The notes beneath the pieces were generated by a model. That model worked only from the letters and a program-made list of their open reading frames with translations, did not search any database and was not told the DNA's origin. 64,000 nucleotides of DNA, taken from assembly GCF_000422965.1 (NCBI RefSeq), contig NZ_AUHB01000003.1:124001-188000 (forward strand), read 5' to 3'. How positions within the stretch are numbered: position 1 is the first letter of the stretch; every line of letters begins with the position of its first letter. The DNA is from Pleomorphomonas oryzae DSM 16300 (GTDB taxonomy: Bacteria; Pseudomonadota; Alphaproteobacteria; Rhizobiales; Pleomorphomonadaceae). The translations under genes and the position numbers were made by a program. Below are positions 1 through 9,363 of this stretch, piece after piece.

Positions 1-147
1 GTCCGCCTCGGCGGCGCCGGTTACGCGCAGTCCGGCAACGAAAAGTCACCGGCAGCCGCCTCGTCGGCTGAGAAGTCTTTTCGGCTGTGATTTCGGCGCA
101 ATACGCCAATGAACATGCGCTGCGAAACAAGCCGGTTCCAGGGATCC

Positions 148-183
148 GGCCGCCCGACGTCTCGGGGAGCGACGTGGGCGGCC
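148..183. other. Inverted repeat 3' of the sugar-binding protein gene
   Basis: Arms GGCCGCCCGACGTC and GACGTGGGCGGCC face each other across a short loop, just beyond the stop codon of the minus-strand binding-protein gene. There is no clear T-run after it on the minus strand. It may therefore be an mRNA-stabilising hairpin between the binding-protein gene and downstream transport genes lying outside the window, or a factor-assisted terminator. The rest of bases 1-199 shows nothing I recognise. Confidence 0.4.
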
Positions 184-199
184 GGCGAGCTGGCGTAGC

Positions 200-1465
200 T
201 TACCAGCCGGACCCCTTGAGCTCGGTCAGCTTGCCCTCGAGGATTTCGAGGTTATCCGCGGCCGTGCCGTTGCCCGACAGTGTGTCGTGAACGGCCGACC
301 AGAACAGCGAGGACACCTCGTTGTACTTGACCTTGGTCGGGGCCGACGGACGCGGCACGGCGTTCATGAACACGTCCTTCCACTGGGGAATGATCGGCGC
401 AGCCTTGGCAACATCTGGGTCGTCATAGAGAGACATGATGCTCGGCAAGGTGGTCTGCTCGATGGCGCGGTTCTTCTGGACTTCCTTCGATCCGAGGAAC
501 AAGGCGAGCTTGATCGCCTCCTCAGGATGCTTGGAATACTTGGACACCGCAAAGTTCCAGCCGCCGAGAGTGGCAGCCGGCTTGTCGGTCGTCGTTGCGG
601 CCGGCAGCGTCGATACGCCGAATTTGCCCTTCACCGCGCTGTCCGCGCTATCGCCGAGTGCGAAGGCGTAAGGCCAGTTGCGCATGAATACCGCGTTGCC
701 GGTCTGCCAGACGCCACGCGCTTCCTCTTCCTGATAGGCGAGGACGCCCGGGGGCGAGATGGTACCGATCCAGCCCTTGGCCATCTCGAGAGCCTTGGCC
801 GCCTTTTCATTGTTGATGGAGATGTCGCCGTTGGCCTCGACAATTTGGCCGCCGCCGAACGATTTCACCCACTCCAAGGCGTTGCAGGTCAGGCCCTCGT
901 AGGCATTACCCTGAAAAACGAAGCCCCAAAGGTCCTTGGCGCCGGCGGCGCGTTCCTTGTCCTGGATTTCCTTGGCCGTGGCGGCCATCTCGTCCCAGGT
1001 CTTGGGAACCGGCTTGCCATATTTTTCAAGCAGGTCTTTGCGATAGAACAGCGCCGGCGCGTCGGTAAAGCCTGGAATGGCTACCAGTTTGCCATTGGCC
1101 GTTTGCGACTCGATGATCGACGGGAAATGATCCTTGACCACGTCCTTGGCGGCATCGGTCAGATCCACGAACTGATCGGAAAGCTGCGGGGCCCAGATCA
1201 CGTCGGTCTGATACACGTCGATGTCGGCGTTACCGGCGGCAAGCCACAGGCGGTACTGGCCGAATTGGTCGGTGGTCGACGGTGGCATCGGCACGATCTT
1301 GACCGTATTGCCGGTCTTGGCCTCGAAGTTCTTCAGCTGGCTCTGTAGGAAAGCCAGCCCATTGCCGGAGTCACCGGACACGATCGCAAGCTCGGCAGCC
1401 ATCGTGGCAGATGCGGTTAAAACCGCGCCGGCAAAAAGACCGGCACGCAGGGCTGAATGAAGCAT
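200..1465 (-). CDS. Sugar ABC transporter periplasmic substrate-binding protein (trehalose/maltose ThuE-like)
   Basis: 421-residue extracellular solute-binding protein of the maltose-binding (family 1) fold, delivering a sugar to an inner-membrane ABC importer. The start at 1465 is chosen because GGGAGGA lies 5 nt upstream and the product then opens with a classic Sec signal peptide (M-L-H-S-A-L-R-A-G-L-F-A-G, cleavage near MAA-EL). Typical family stretches include FEAKTGNTVKIVPMPPS, WLAAGNADIDVYQTDVIWAP and the FYRKDLLEKYGKPVPKTWDE block. The pattern recalls trehalose/maltose binders of rhizobia, but the exact sugar is inference. No permease or ATPase gene is in view; they would lie to the left, downstream in the same direction. 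The divergent LacI-type gene is its likely repressor. Confidence 0.88.
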   Translation of the reverse strand: MLHSALRAGLFAGAVLTASATMAAELAIVSGDSGNGLAFLQSQLKNFEAKTGNTVKIVPMPPSTTDQFGQYRLWLAAGNADIDVYQTDVIWAPQLSDQFVDLTDAAKDVVKDHFPSIIESQTANGKLVAIPGFTDAPALFYRKDLLEKYGKPVPKTWDEMAATAKEIQDKERAAGAKDLWGFVFQGNAYEGLTCNALEWVKSFGGGQIVEANGDISINNEKAAKALEMAKGWIGTISPPGVLAYQEEEARGVWQTGNAVFMRNWPYAFALGDSADSAVKGKFGVSTLPAATTTDKPAATLGGWNFAVSKYSKHPEEAIKLALFLGSKEVQKNRAIEQTTLPSIMSLYDDPDVAKAAPIIPQWKDVFMNAVPRPSAPTKVKYNEVSSLFWSAVHDTLSGNGTAADNLEILEGKLTELKGSGW

Positions 1466-1533
1466 CAAGTCCTCCCTTGAATGCGGCACTTCTCCCGAAT
1501 GCCGCAACTGGGTACGAAGCGCCTCGAAATCCC

Positions 1534-1545
1534 CAAAGCGCTTTG
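1534..1545. promoter_or_regulatory. LacI-family operator candidate
   Basis: Perfect 12-bp palindrome CAAAGCGCTTTG with the central CG typical of LacI/GalR operators. It lies about 70 bp upstream of the binding-protein start, in the 309-bp divergent spacer (1466-1774) with the LacI-type gene. The location suits repression of the transporter and perhaps autoregulation. No second copy was seen in the spacer, and nothing else in the spacer is identifiable apart from the two start regions. Confidence 0.6.
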
Positions 1546-1774
1546 AACGCTGGGATCATCCTTGAAAGCCAAGTTGCTGTCAACTGGTCAATGTAACCGT
1601 TTGCAGGGAGGATTTAGCGCCTTTGCGAGCGCATACGGCCTATGCCGATCCTTTGGGCAGGGCGTGTAATGGGGTGTAACAGTATCGCTACAAATGGTAA
1701 GGCTCGCGCATCGGCCTCTGCTCACGGCTTCGGGGGAAGAACGAGGCAGCTGCCGATGACGACGGAAAATGACA

Positions 1775-2827
1775 ATGAATCTTAAGGAATTGGCAGCCGA
1801 ACTGCATCTTTCGCAGACGACTGTCAGTCGCGCGCTCAACGGATATCCGGAAGTCAGCGAAAAAACCCGCGAAATCGTTCTCGCCGCTGCGCAACGTTTC
1901 GGATATCGGCCCAGTCCGGCGGCCCGACGGCTCGCGACCGGGCGTGCTCATGCTTTGGGCGTTGTGTTTAATGCCGAGCGAAACGCGCTCATGGATCCAC
2001 TTTTCGTCGAATATCTTGCCGGCGTGGCCGAGACCAGCGCCAAACAGGGCTTTGACATTCTCATCAGCCCCTCGACGCCGCGTGACGAGATTGTCACCTT
2101 CGGACGGCTGGCTCGCGACGGCACGGTCGACGTCGTGATCATATCGGGCCCCAAGCTCACCGATGAGCGTATTGCTCTACTCAATGAGCTGGAGTTCCCC
2201 TTTGTCGTGCACGGTCGTCCGTCCGATCCCACCGGCATTTCCTATATCGACATCGACAATTTCGGCGCCTTTCAGCAGGCGACCAGCTTCCTGATCCAAC
2301 TTGGCCACCGGCGCGTTACTCTGATCAACGGCGAGGAGCATTTCACTTTCGCACAGGATCGCTCGCGAGGTGCCGCCAATGCCTTTGCTGCCGCTGGCCT
2401 ACCGAACGACATGCTCGATGAGCACTTCATGCCGATGACCGCCGAGAATGCCTATCACTGCGCCCGTCAGGCGCTGGAAAGCGACGCGCGGCCGACAGCT
2501 TTTCTATGCGGTTCCGCACTCGTGGCGCTTGGTGTGCTTCGGGCCGCCGCTGAACTCGGCCTTGACGTGCCACGCGATCTGTCGATCGTCGCGCACGACG
2601 ACGAGATGCCCGCCTTTCCTGCCGATCAGTTTCATCCGCAGTTGACGACCACACGCTCCTCGATCCGAGCTGCCGGCGCCCGGGTTGCCGAAATGGCGCT
2701 GGCGCGAGTCGCCGGGCAAAAGCCGGGCGCGGTGGCCGAGGTCTGGCCCGTGCAGTTGATCGTACGCGGGTCGACGGCAGCGGCTCCCGAGCGGACTGGG
2801 GGTAAGTCCGACGGGAACAGGTCTTAA
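1775..2827 (+). CDS. LacI-family transcriptional regulator
   Basis: 350-residue sugar-responsive repressor. Residues 1-21 form the LacI helix-turn-helix (LKELAAELHLSQTTVSRALN), followed by the hinge region (YRPSPAARRLATGRAHALGVV) and a periplasmic-binding-protein-like effector domain with the usual late motif DLSIVAHDDEMP. ATG at 1775 sits 8 nt behind GACGGA; an in-frame ATG at 1769 is too close to that site. Divergent from the sugar-binding protein gene, with a CG-centred palindrome between them, so it probably controls that transporter. The effector is not deducible; by analogy with rhizobial agl/thu loci it could be an alpha-glucoside or trehalose derivative. Confidence 0.93.
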   Translation: MNLKELAAELHLSQTTVSRALNGYPEVSEKTREIVLAAAQRFGYRPSPAARRLATGRAHALGVVFNAERNALMDPLFVEYLAGVAETSAKQGFDILISPSTPRDEIVTFGRLARDGTVDVVIISGPKLTDERIALLNELEFPFVVHGRPSDPTGISYIDIDNFGAFQQATSFLIQLGHRRVTLINGEEHFTFAQDRSRGAANAFAAAGLPNDMLDEHFMPMTAENAYHCARQALESDARPTAFLCGSALVALGVLRAAAELGLDVPRDLSIVAHDDEMPAFPADQFHPQLTTTRSSIRAAGARVAEMALARVAGQKPGAVAEVWPVQLIVRGSTAAAPERTGGKSDGNRS

Positions 2828-2964
2828 CGGCCTTAATTAGAATACAAAATCAGTAGATAATAGATATTATTGACCGTAGGTGTGGAATTGCGAAAGCAAA
2901 ACGTCGCCAACGGAAAGATTTTCTCTTTTCTCCTTTTGCCGGAGTGCGCGCTTTCTTGAGAGCA

Positions 2965-3041
2965 CCGGAGGGGCTTGGTACCGCTTCACCAATATCTCCG
3001 GTCAGGGGACCGGCGGAAAGCAAGCCGCGACTGGCGTCGCG
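2965..3041 (+). promoter_or_regulatory. Structured 5' leader of cysDNC, unassigned
   Basis: Upstream of cysD the RNA can fold into a two-tier hairpin: CCGGAG (2965) pairs with CTCCGG (2996), and within it TTGGT (2975) pairs with ACCAA (2988). A second hairpin, CGCGAC-TGGC-GTCGCG (3026-3041), follows immediately before the GAGGTGAG ribosome-binding region. The arrangement looks like a cis-regulatory leader. I compared it by eye with SAM-I, SAM-II, SAM-alpha and cobalamin riboswitch consensus motifs and could not assign it. The AT-rich stretch 2835-2875 probably holds the promoter. Confidence 0.45.
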
Positions 3042-3057
3042 CACGAGGTGAGTTCAG

Positions 3058-3966
3058 GTGTCCCAGGATCGTCTGACCCATTTGAAGCGTCTCGAAGCGG
3101 AATCCATCCACATCATCCGCGAAGTCGCCGCCGAGTTCCGCAACCCGGTCATGCTTTATTCGATCGGCAAGGACAGTTCGGTCATGCTGCGCCTAGCGCT
3201 CAAGGCCTTCTATCCCGGCAAACTGCCTTTCCCGCTTCTGCACGTCGATACGACCTGGAAGTTCCGCGAGATGATCGCCTTCCGGGATGCGACGATGAAG
3301 CAGGAAGGGCTCGACCTTCTGGTTCATACCAATCAGGACGGCATTGCTGCCGGCATAACCCCATTCACACACGGCTCCTCGGTTTACACCAGCATCATGA
3401 AAACAGAGGCGTTGAAGCAGGCGCTGACCGCTCATGGCTTCGATGCGGCCTTCGGCGGCGCCCGCCGTGATGAAGAGAAGAGCAGGGCGAAGGAGCGGGT
3501 GTTCTCTTTTCGCACTGATACCCACGCTTGGGATCCGAAGAACCAGCGTCCGGAGCTATGGCGCCTCTACAACTCACGTGTCCGGCCGGGCGAGAGCATC
3601 CGCGTCTTCCCGCTGTCCAACTGGACCGAGCTCGACATCTGGCAATATATCCTGCTTGAGAAGATCCCGATCGTTCCGCTCTATTTCTCCGCCGAACGCC
3701 CCGTAGTGAACCGAGGCGGTCAGTGGATCATGGTCGACGATCATCGCCTGCCGCTCGAGCCGGGCGAGACGCCGGAACTGCGGCGCGTCCGTTTCCGCAC
3801 GCTCGGCTGCTATCCCCTGACCGCCGCCGTCGAGAGTGACGCTGCAACCCTGCCGGAAATCGTCCGTGAAATGCTGATTGCCCGGACGTCCGAGCGGTCT
3901 GGTCGCCTGATCGACCATGACGATGCCGCCTCCATGGAAAAGAAGAAGCGGGAAGGCTACTTCTGA
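3058..3966 (+). CDS. cysD: Sulfate adenylyltransferase subunit 2 (CysD)
   Basis: 302 residues. With CysN it forms ATP sulfurylase, converting sulfate and ATP into adenylyl sulfate in the cytoplasm, the first step of sulfate assimilation. It is a PP-loop ATP pyrophosphatase: SIGKDSS at residues 35-41 is the ATP loop, and [16 protein letters not shown] and [17 protein letters not shown] are CysD signatures. It starts at a GTG with GAGGTGAG upstream. The TGA stop overlaps the ATG of cysNC by one base (TGATG), so the two subunits are translationally coupled. No reductase gene (cysH, cysI) is nearby. Confidence 0.97.
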   Translation: MSQDRLTHLKRLEAESIHIIREVAAEFRNPVMLYSIGKDSSVMLRLALKAFYPGKLPFPLLHVDTTWKFREMIAFRDATMKQEGLDLLVHTNQDGIAAGITPFTHGSSVYTSIMKTEALKQALTAHGFDAAFGGARRDEEKSRAKERVFSFRTDTHAWDPKNQRPELWRLYNSRVRPGESIRVFPLSNWTELDIWQYILLEKIPIVPLYFSAERPVVNRGGQWIMVDDHRLPLEPGETPELRRVRFRTLGCYPLTAAVESDAATLPEIVREMLIARTSERSGRLIDHDDAASMEKKKREGYF

Positions 3967-5894
3967 TGAATGCCATCGACCCCAACGTTGCCGCCGACGC
4001 CTCCGCCTTCACCGATTACCTGGGCCGACATGAGCGAAAAAGCCTCCTGCGATTCCTGACCTGCGGGTCGGTCGATGATGGCAAATCGACGCTGATCGGC
4101 CGTCTGCTCTACGATTCCAAGCTGCTGTTCGAAGACCAGCTGTTGAGCCTCGAGAAGGATTCCCGCAAACACGGCACGGTCGGCGACGACATTGACCTGG
4201 CTTTGCTCGTCGATGGCTTGGAAGCCGAGCGCGAGCAGGGCATCACCATCGACGTCGCCTATCGCTTCTTCTCGACCGACAAGCGCAAGTTCATCGTCGC
4301 CGACACGCCCGGTCACGAGCAATACACGCGCAACATGGCGACCGGCGCCTCGACCTCCGATCTCGCGGTGATCCTGATCGACGCGCGACGCGGCGTGCTG
4401 ACCCAAACGCGGCGTCATTCCTTCATCGTATCGCTAGTCGGAATCCGCCACGTCGTGCTGGCGGTCAACAAGATCGACCTGGTCGATTTCTCTCAAGCGG
4501 TCTTCGAAGACATCGTTGCCGAATATCGAGCCTTTGCCGCGGATCTTGGTTTTGAGACGTTGACGGCCATTCCGCTCAGTGCCCGCTATGGCGACAACGT
4601 GCTCGAGCGCAGCGCTCGCATTCCCTGGTATACCGGCCCGACGCTGGTCGAGCATCTGGAAACCGTGGCGGTTGATGACGATGCGTCAGAGCGGGCGTTC
4701 CGCTTGCCGGTGCAATGGGTCAATCGGCCCAATCTCGATTTTCGTGGCTTCTCTGGCACCATCGTCTCCGGCACCGTGCGGCGGGGCGATGCCGTGGTGG
4801 TGGCAAAATCCGGCAGGACCTCGACGGTAAAATCCATCGTCACCTTTGATGGTGAGCTCGCAGCCGCTTCGGCTGGCGAGGCGGTGACGCTGACGCTGAC
4901 CGACGAGATCGACATTTCGCGTGGCGACGTTCTGTCGGCTGCCACGGAACGGCCGGAGGTGTCCGATCAGTTTGCCGCTCACCTGATCTGGATGGCCGAC
5001 GAACCGCTCCTGCCGGGGCGCCCCTATCTCCTCAAGATCGGCGCACGCCAGGTCACCGCCCAGGTGACGGCCATCCGTCATAAGATTGATGTCAATACCG
5101 GTGGCGAACTGCCGGCGAAGAGCCTTGCTCTGAACGAAGTCGGCATCACCAATCTGTCTTTGTCCGAACCGGTCGCCTTCGACCCTTACGCCGTCAATCG
5201 CGAGACCGGCGCCTTCATCATCATCGATCGGCTGTCCAATCTTACCGTCGGCGCCGGCATGATCGACCATGGCCTGCGTAGAGCTGGCAACATCCATTGG
5301 CAGGCTCTGGATGTCGACAAGCGGGCGCGGGCGCTCGCCAAGGGACAGAAGCCGGCCGTTGTGTGGTTCACCGGCCTATCCGGCGCCGGCAAGTCGACCA
5401 TTGCCAACCTCGTCGAGAAGAAACTGACGGCGCTTGGCCGTCACGCTTACATTCTCGATGGCGATAACGTTCGCCATGGCCTCAACCGTGACCTCGGCTT
5501 CTCGGATGCCGACCGGGTCGAGAACATCCGCCGCGTTGCCGAAACGGCGAAACTGTTCGTCGACGCTGGCCTGATCGTGCTGGTGTCCTTCATCTCGCCG
5601 TTCCGGGCCGAGCGGCAGCTGGCCCGCGAGTTGGTGGAAGAGGGCGAGTTCGTCGAAGTGTTCGTCGATACACCGCTCGATATCGCTGAAGCGCGCGATC
5701 CCAAGGGTCTCTATGCCAAGGCTCGGACGGGAGAAATCGCTCGCTTCACCGGCATTTCCTCACCCTATGAGATGCCCGAGCATCCGGAGTTGCACCTCGA
5801 CACCACGTTGGCAGCCGCCGACCTGCTCGCCGAGCGTGTCGTCGCCCACCTGCAGGAGGTCGGGATCGTTCCAGGGGGGGAGGTATCGATCTGA
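3966..5894 (+). CDS. cysNC: Bifunctional sulfate adenylyltransferase subunit 1 / adenylylsulfate kinase (CysN-CysC fusion)
   Basis: 642 residues. The N-terminal two thirds is the CysN GTPase of ATP sulfurylase: P-loop GSVDDGKS (34-41), DTPGHEQY (113-120), NKIDL (168-172), then translation-factor beta-barrel domains. The last ~200 residues are APS kinase with its own P-loop GLSGAGKS (470-477) and the [15 protein letters not shown] motif, making PAPS. The fusion is the NodQ-type arrangement common in rhizobia. It is coupled to cysD and ends 8 bp before the convergent MFS gene. PAPS could feed reduction or sulfation; the window does not show which. Confidence 0.97.
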   Translation: MNAIDPNVAADASAFTDYLGRHERKSLLRFLTCGSVDDGKSTLIGRLLYDSKLLFEDQLLSLEKDSRKHGTVGDDIDLALLVDGLEAEREQGITIDVAYRFFSTDKRKFIVADTPGHEQYTRNMATGASTSDLAVILIDARRGVLTQTRRHSFIVSLVGIRHVVLAVNKIDLVDFSQAVFEDIVAEYRAFAADLGFETLTAIPLSARYGDNVLERSARIPWYTGPTLVEHLETVAVDDDASERAFRLPVQWVNRPNLDFRGFSGTIVSGTVRRGDAVVVAKSGRTSTVKSIVTFDGELAAASAGEAVTLTLTDEIDISRGDVLSAATERPEVSDQFAAHLIWMADEPLLPGRPYLLKIGARQVTAQVTAIRHKIDVNTGGELPAKSLALNEVGITNLSLSEPVAFDPYAVNRETGAFIIIDRLSNLTVGAGMIDHGLRRAGNIHWQALDVDKRARALAKGQKPAVVWFTGLSGAGKSTIANLVEKKLTALGRHAYILDGDNVRHGLNRDLGFSDADRVENIRRVAETAKLFVDAGLIVLVSFISPFRAERQLARELVEEGEFVEVFVDTPLDIAEARDPKGLYAKARTGEIARFTGISSPYEMPEHPELHLDTTLAAADLLAERVVAHLQEVGIVPGGEVSI

Positions 5895-5901
5895 TCCGGT
5901 T

Positions 5902-7305
5902 TCAGGCGTCAGCTCGATGGAGCTTGCCCATGCGAAGCGCAAAGGCAAGCGGCGGCAGGGCGAGGATAATCGCGGCGGCGAAGGCGACGATCATTGCAGA
6001 CCGAAGGCCCTCCGCCGTGCGGTCGGCCGCGAATCCGGCCAGGTTGGCGACCAGACCAAAGATCGCCGAACCCGCCGCGTAGCCGGCCGATTGCAGCGTT
6101 GGCACCAGGGCCGAAGCCTTGTCGCGTTCGCCCTCAGGGTAGGTTTCCATGACCACTTGGCAGAGGCTGCCCCAAGCGATTCCCATGCCGAGACCGATCA
6201 CCATCTGACCGAGTATGACCAAGACCAGAAGGTGTTGGGCTACGGCGGTGAGAGCCACCACGAGGCCGGCAACCAAGATTGACCCGCCGATGGCGACAAA
6301 TGCCAGCCGTCTGCCTCGACCGTCGAAGTTGGCAACCGTGATAGCGCCACAACTCCATGCGACGGCCAGAATGGCGCCTATTCCCCCGGCCACGGCAGGC
6401 CCATATCCCCAGAGATGCTGGATAAGGTAGACCAGAAAAACGCCGGTCACCGATTGGGCAAGGGGCAGGAAGAAGATCGTCCAAAGCCCCAGCCCCGGCA
6501 CGCTGGAAAGACCGAAGGCGCCGCTCGGCAAGATCGACACGCGGGCCGAAAGATCGATGCGCACGGCGGCGGTCAGAAAAAGCGCGGCGCCGGCCACCAC
6601 GATGGCGGCCTGCCAGGGCTCGCTGAATGTGACGCCAGCGACCGAGATCGCCATCATGGCAAGCGCTACGAGACCGAGCCGGATGCCGGGGAAAATCCCT
6701 GCGTCGTGATTGCGCGCCTCTTGCGGCACCGCCATGTGGACGAGAACCAGGAATATGGCAACGATCGGCAGGTTGACGAAGAAGGCCGCGCGCCAGCTCA
6801 CCATTTCGGTAATGATGCCGGCCAGAACCGGTCCGCCGAAAGCTGCGACGGCCCAGACGATCGCCTCGGCACCGAACAGCTTGGAGACCAGTCGCGCCGG
6901 GAAGAGCTGCGGTATCAAGGCGAAAGCGACAGCCGCAACCAGACCTTCACCGGCGCCCTGCACGGTACGGCCGACGAGCACCAGTTCCATGCTCGGCGAC
7001 AGCGCCGCGGCAAGCGTGCCGACGGCGAATACACCGCTGGCCACGAACAGGCAGCGACGCGCGCCAAAGCGTGCCTTGAGCAGCGGCGCCGAAGCCCCGG
7101 CGGTAATGGAGGCCACGATATAGACGGTGAGCGTCCAGGAAATATAGGCCTCGCCGTGCAACTCACCCACCGCCGTGGGCATCGCGGTCGATACCAGGAA
7201 GGCATTGAAGGCGAAGATCGCCGTGGCGAGCATCAGCGTCAGCGAGGCTGCCAGATGATGCGGAGCGACAAGCTCGGACCAACGGCCGGATGAAGGGGCA
7301 TGCAT
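5902..7305 (-). CDS. MFS drug:proton antiporter-type transporter (DHA2-like)
   Basis: 467-residue multi-spanning inner-membrane protein. The ATG at 7305 gives a product whose first helix follows about 18 residues; a longer upstream reading would add an unrelated arginine-rich stretch. Features typical of the 14-helix EmrB/QacA-like family are the A-M-P-T-A-V motif after helix 1, the loop ARFGARRCLF, and VGRTVQGAGEGL (motif B/C region). Substrate unknown. It is convergent with cysNC and divergent from sdhE. No regulator or membrane-fusion partner lies beside it, so a simple single-component exporter is likely. Confidence 0.82.
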   Translation of the reverse strand: MHAPSSGRWSELVAPHHLAASLTLMLATAIFAFNAFLVSTAMPTAVGELHGEAYISWTLTVYIVASITAGASAPLLKARFGARRCLFVASGVFAVGTLAAALSPSMELVLVGRTVQGAGEGLVAAVAFALIPQLFPARLVSKLFGAEAIVWAVAAFGGPVLAGIITEMVSWRAAFFVNLPIVAIFLVLVHMAVPQEARNHDAGIFPGIRLGLVALAMMAISVAGVTFSEPWQAAIVVAGAALFLTAAVRIDLSARVSILPSGAFGLSSVPGLGLWTIFFLPLAQSVTGVFLVYLIQHLWGYGPAVAGGIGAILAVAWSCGAITVANFDGRGRRLAFVAIGGSILVAGLVVALTAVAQHLLVLVILGQMVIGLGMGIAWGSLCQVVMETYPEGERDKASALVPTLQSAGYAAGSAIFGLVANLAGFAADRTAEGLRSAMIVAFAAAIILALPPLAFALRMGKLHRADA

Positions 7306-7481
7306 GATAAAATAGCCGAGGCAATATTCGAAAAGGGTGCTCCCTATAGCAGCCTTGGGCGGTCGGCGATACGACAGACAACCGGCGAGCGTTGCCTTTC
7401 GCCGTAAATCGACTATCACCTGACGGAGGGGCGCTCGTTCGGCGAGTGCACCATTGAATTGATTTACCAGGAGAAATGCCG

Positions 7482-7775
7482 ATGTCGGGGCTCAACCGCA
7501 CATCCGACGACCTCTCGCCAAGACGCCGGAAGCTTCTCTATCACGCCTGGCATCGCGGCACGCGGGAGCTGGATCTGCTGCTCGGCCGTTTTGCCGACCA
7601 CGCGATCGGCGACCTGACGGATAACGAGCTGGAAGAGTTCGAAGCTCTGCTCGAGGTCGATGATCGGGAACTGTTCGGTTGGATTCTCGAGAAGATACCG
7701 GTTCCCGAAACTGCACCAAAGGCGGTCTTCTCCAAGGTGATTGCCTTCGCCCGCGAGCATCCGGTCAGCGGCTGA
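7482..7775 (+). CDS. sdhE: FAD assembly factor SdhE
   Basis: 97-residue cytoplasmic chaperone that promotes covalent attachment of FAD to succinate dehydrogenase SdhA and fumarate reductase. The hallmark RGxxE motif is present in HAWHRGTRELDLLLGRF, followed by the family stretch LTDNELEEFEALLEVDDREL. ATG at 7482 has AGGAG 8 nt upstream; the ATG at 7476 is only 2 nt from it. In alphaproteobacteria sdhE commonly neighbours mfd, as here with one gene between. The preceding 176 bp presumably carry divergent promoters with the MFS gene. Confidence 0.93.
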   Translation: MSGLNRTSDDLSPRRRKLLYHAWHRGTRELDLLLGRFADHAIGDLTDNELEEFEALLEVDDRELFGWILEKIPVPETAPKAVFSKVIAFAREHPVSG

Positions 7776-7782
7776 ATGGCCG

Positions 7783-9018
7783 TCAGACCGCCGCGGAGGC
7801 CGGCCAGCCGGCATGATCATCGAGCCGGGAAAAGCCGAGCTGCGCCGTAAACGGATCCGGGCGATGAATGATCACGCGGTTTCGCCCTTCGCTCTTGGCC
7901 TTGTAGAGCGCGAAGTCGGCTGCGTTATGCAACGTTTCGTAATCCGAACCAACGTCGGCCACGCTGGCGACCCCGCCGCTTACGGTGACGCGCAGTTCAC
8001 CCTTGATCGTGTCCAGCCGGCAGGAGTGGGTGAGCAGCCGAATGCGCTCTGCAAGGCTGGCGGCCGTGTCGGTGGTGGCATCGGGAAGGAAAACGGCAAA
8101 CTCTTCGCCACCCACCCGCGCCGTGATGGCATCTTGGGGAGCGACCTCGGTGAGAATGCGAGCGAACTCGCTGAGCGTTCGGTCGCCGGCCAGATGGCCG
8201 TGCGTGTCGTTGATGTGCTTGAAGTGATCCAGATCGAATAGCGCCAAGGCTCCCTGGCTGGGCCGGTCTGCCAGACGCGGCAGAATTTCGCTGAGGAAGT
8301 ATCGTCGATTGGCCAGTCCGGTCAGCTCATCGGTTTCCGCCGCGATACGGAACCGTCGTTCCGAGCGCTGAGCGACCAGAGCCATTTGCAGCAAACCCGA
8401 AACAATGACGACGGCCGTCGAACCAATCAGCGTAAGACTGATCAGCACGCCGTTTGGAAGAGTGGCGGCCGTTGGATCGAATGGAAAAAAGAACAGGGAG
8501 ATCACGCGGGTCGCCAGCATTGCCTGCTGAAAGGCGATGACCACCACCGTCAGATTAAGTGCCGGCAATGGCTCCTTTCGGCATTCCCGGACGAGTTGGA
8601 CGATCAGAACGAGCAGATAGAAGAACTGTATGGTCGAGACGAGGTAAGTCCTGAAATTGATGTCGGCAAAAAGCCGCCCATCGCAGGCAAAGGCCAGCCA
8701 GATTGTCGCACCGAGTGGGACGAAGAAGCGGTCACAGGTGGCGCTCTTGCCGATGAAGCGACGATATCCGAGCCAGATCAATCCTGAGGCCAGGAGCAGC
8801 ATCGCGTTGCTGGCAATGATGGATAACCCGCCGGGGATGTAACCGCGCAGCCCCAACATGATCATGGAGATCGTCATCAGGCCGTAAGCGATGCTCCAGA
8901 TGAGAACGCTGATTTCGTTCCTTATGGCGTTCCAGATCAGCAGATGGCTGGCCGAGACGCAGGCGCCAGCTATTGACGCTGCGATGACCAAAGACGGAAC
9001 GTCCAGGAACGTGCTCAC
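7783..9018 (-). CDS. Membrane-bound GGDEF protein, probable active diguanylate cyclase
   Basis: 411 residues. The N-terminal ~210 residues hold about six or seven hydrophobic helices (for example ISVLIWSIAYGLMTISMIML and the GLIWLGYRRF loop). A GGDEF domain then starts at DELTGLANRRYF, with FDLDHFKHINDTHGH for metal and substrate binding and the signature GGEEF at 303-307. The catalytic motif is intact, so it should condense 2 GTP to cyclic di-GMP. The usual inhibitory RxxD site before the signature is absent (A-P-Q-D). It resembles the protein at 13126-14334 across the membrane domain as well, so the two flank mfd as diverged paralogs. Confidence 0.92.
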   Translation of the reverse strand: MSTFLDVPSLVIAASIAGACVSASHLLIWNAIRNEISVLIWSIAYGLMTISMIMLGLRGYIPGGLSIIASNAMLLLASGLIWLGYRRFIGKSATCDRFFVPLGATIWLAFACDGRLFADINFRTYLVSTIQFFYLLVLIVQLVRECRKEPLPALNLTVVVIAFQQAMLATRVISLFFFPFDPTAATLPNGVLISLTLIGSTAVVIVSGLLQMALVAQRSERRFRIAAETDELTGLANRRYFLSEILPRLADRPSQGALALFDLDHFKHINDTHGHLAGDRTLSEFARILTEVAPQDAITARVGGEEFAVFLPDATTDTAASLAERIRLLTHSCRLDTIKGELRVTVSGGVASVADVGSDYETLHNAADFALYKAKSEGRNRVIIHRPDPFTAQLGFSRLDDHAGWPASAAV

Positions 9019-9246
9019 GAAGTGGACCTCTCGGCACGGGCCGGCTACTCACATTCGCCTGCGAAGGCGAAGAAGCCGTAACTAGGGATATCTACCGAAG
9101 AAATACTAATTTGCTATGTAAAAATACCACGCCCGTTGAAGAATGGACGAACCGTGCCCCCGGTCTCCAATCCAATGCGGTATCCAGGAGTCCTCGCGAC
9201 GCCCCCCCAGTTGGGTGATTTGCGCCCCAATCTCATTTGCGCCAGA

Positions 9247-9275
9247 TTGATGCTGAATTGCTAAATTATTGTAAT
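9247..9275 (+). promoter_or_regulatory. Sigma-70-type promoter candidate for mfd
   Basis: TTGATG (9247-9252), a 17-bp spacer, then TGTAAT (9270-9275), in an AT-rich stretch unlike its surroundings. It lies about 90 bp upstream of the preferred mfd start and runs in its direction. The spacing and hexamers match a housekeeping promoter well for alphaproteobacterial DNA. The remainder of the 9019-9363 gap shows nothing further. Confidence 0.45.
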
Positions 9276-9363
9276 TGCTATATTTTCTCTTTTTGCTTAG
9301 GGTTCCCTTTTGCGCTCGGATGCTTTAGAAGATCACCTTCCGTTCATTCCAGATGCCGCCACC

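Noticed and set aside
2965-3041. SAM or cobalamin riboswitch upstream of cysD
   Set aside because: The hairpins are real, but conserved core sequences of these classes are not present as far as I can see. Kept only as an unassigned structured leader.
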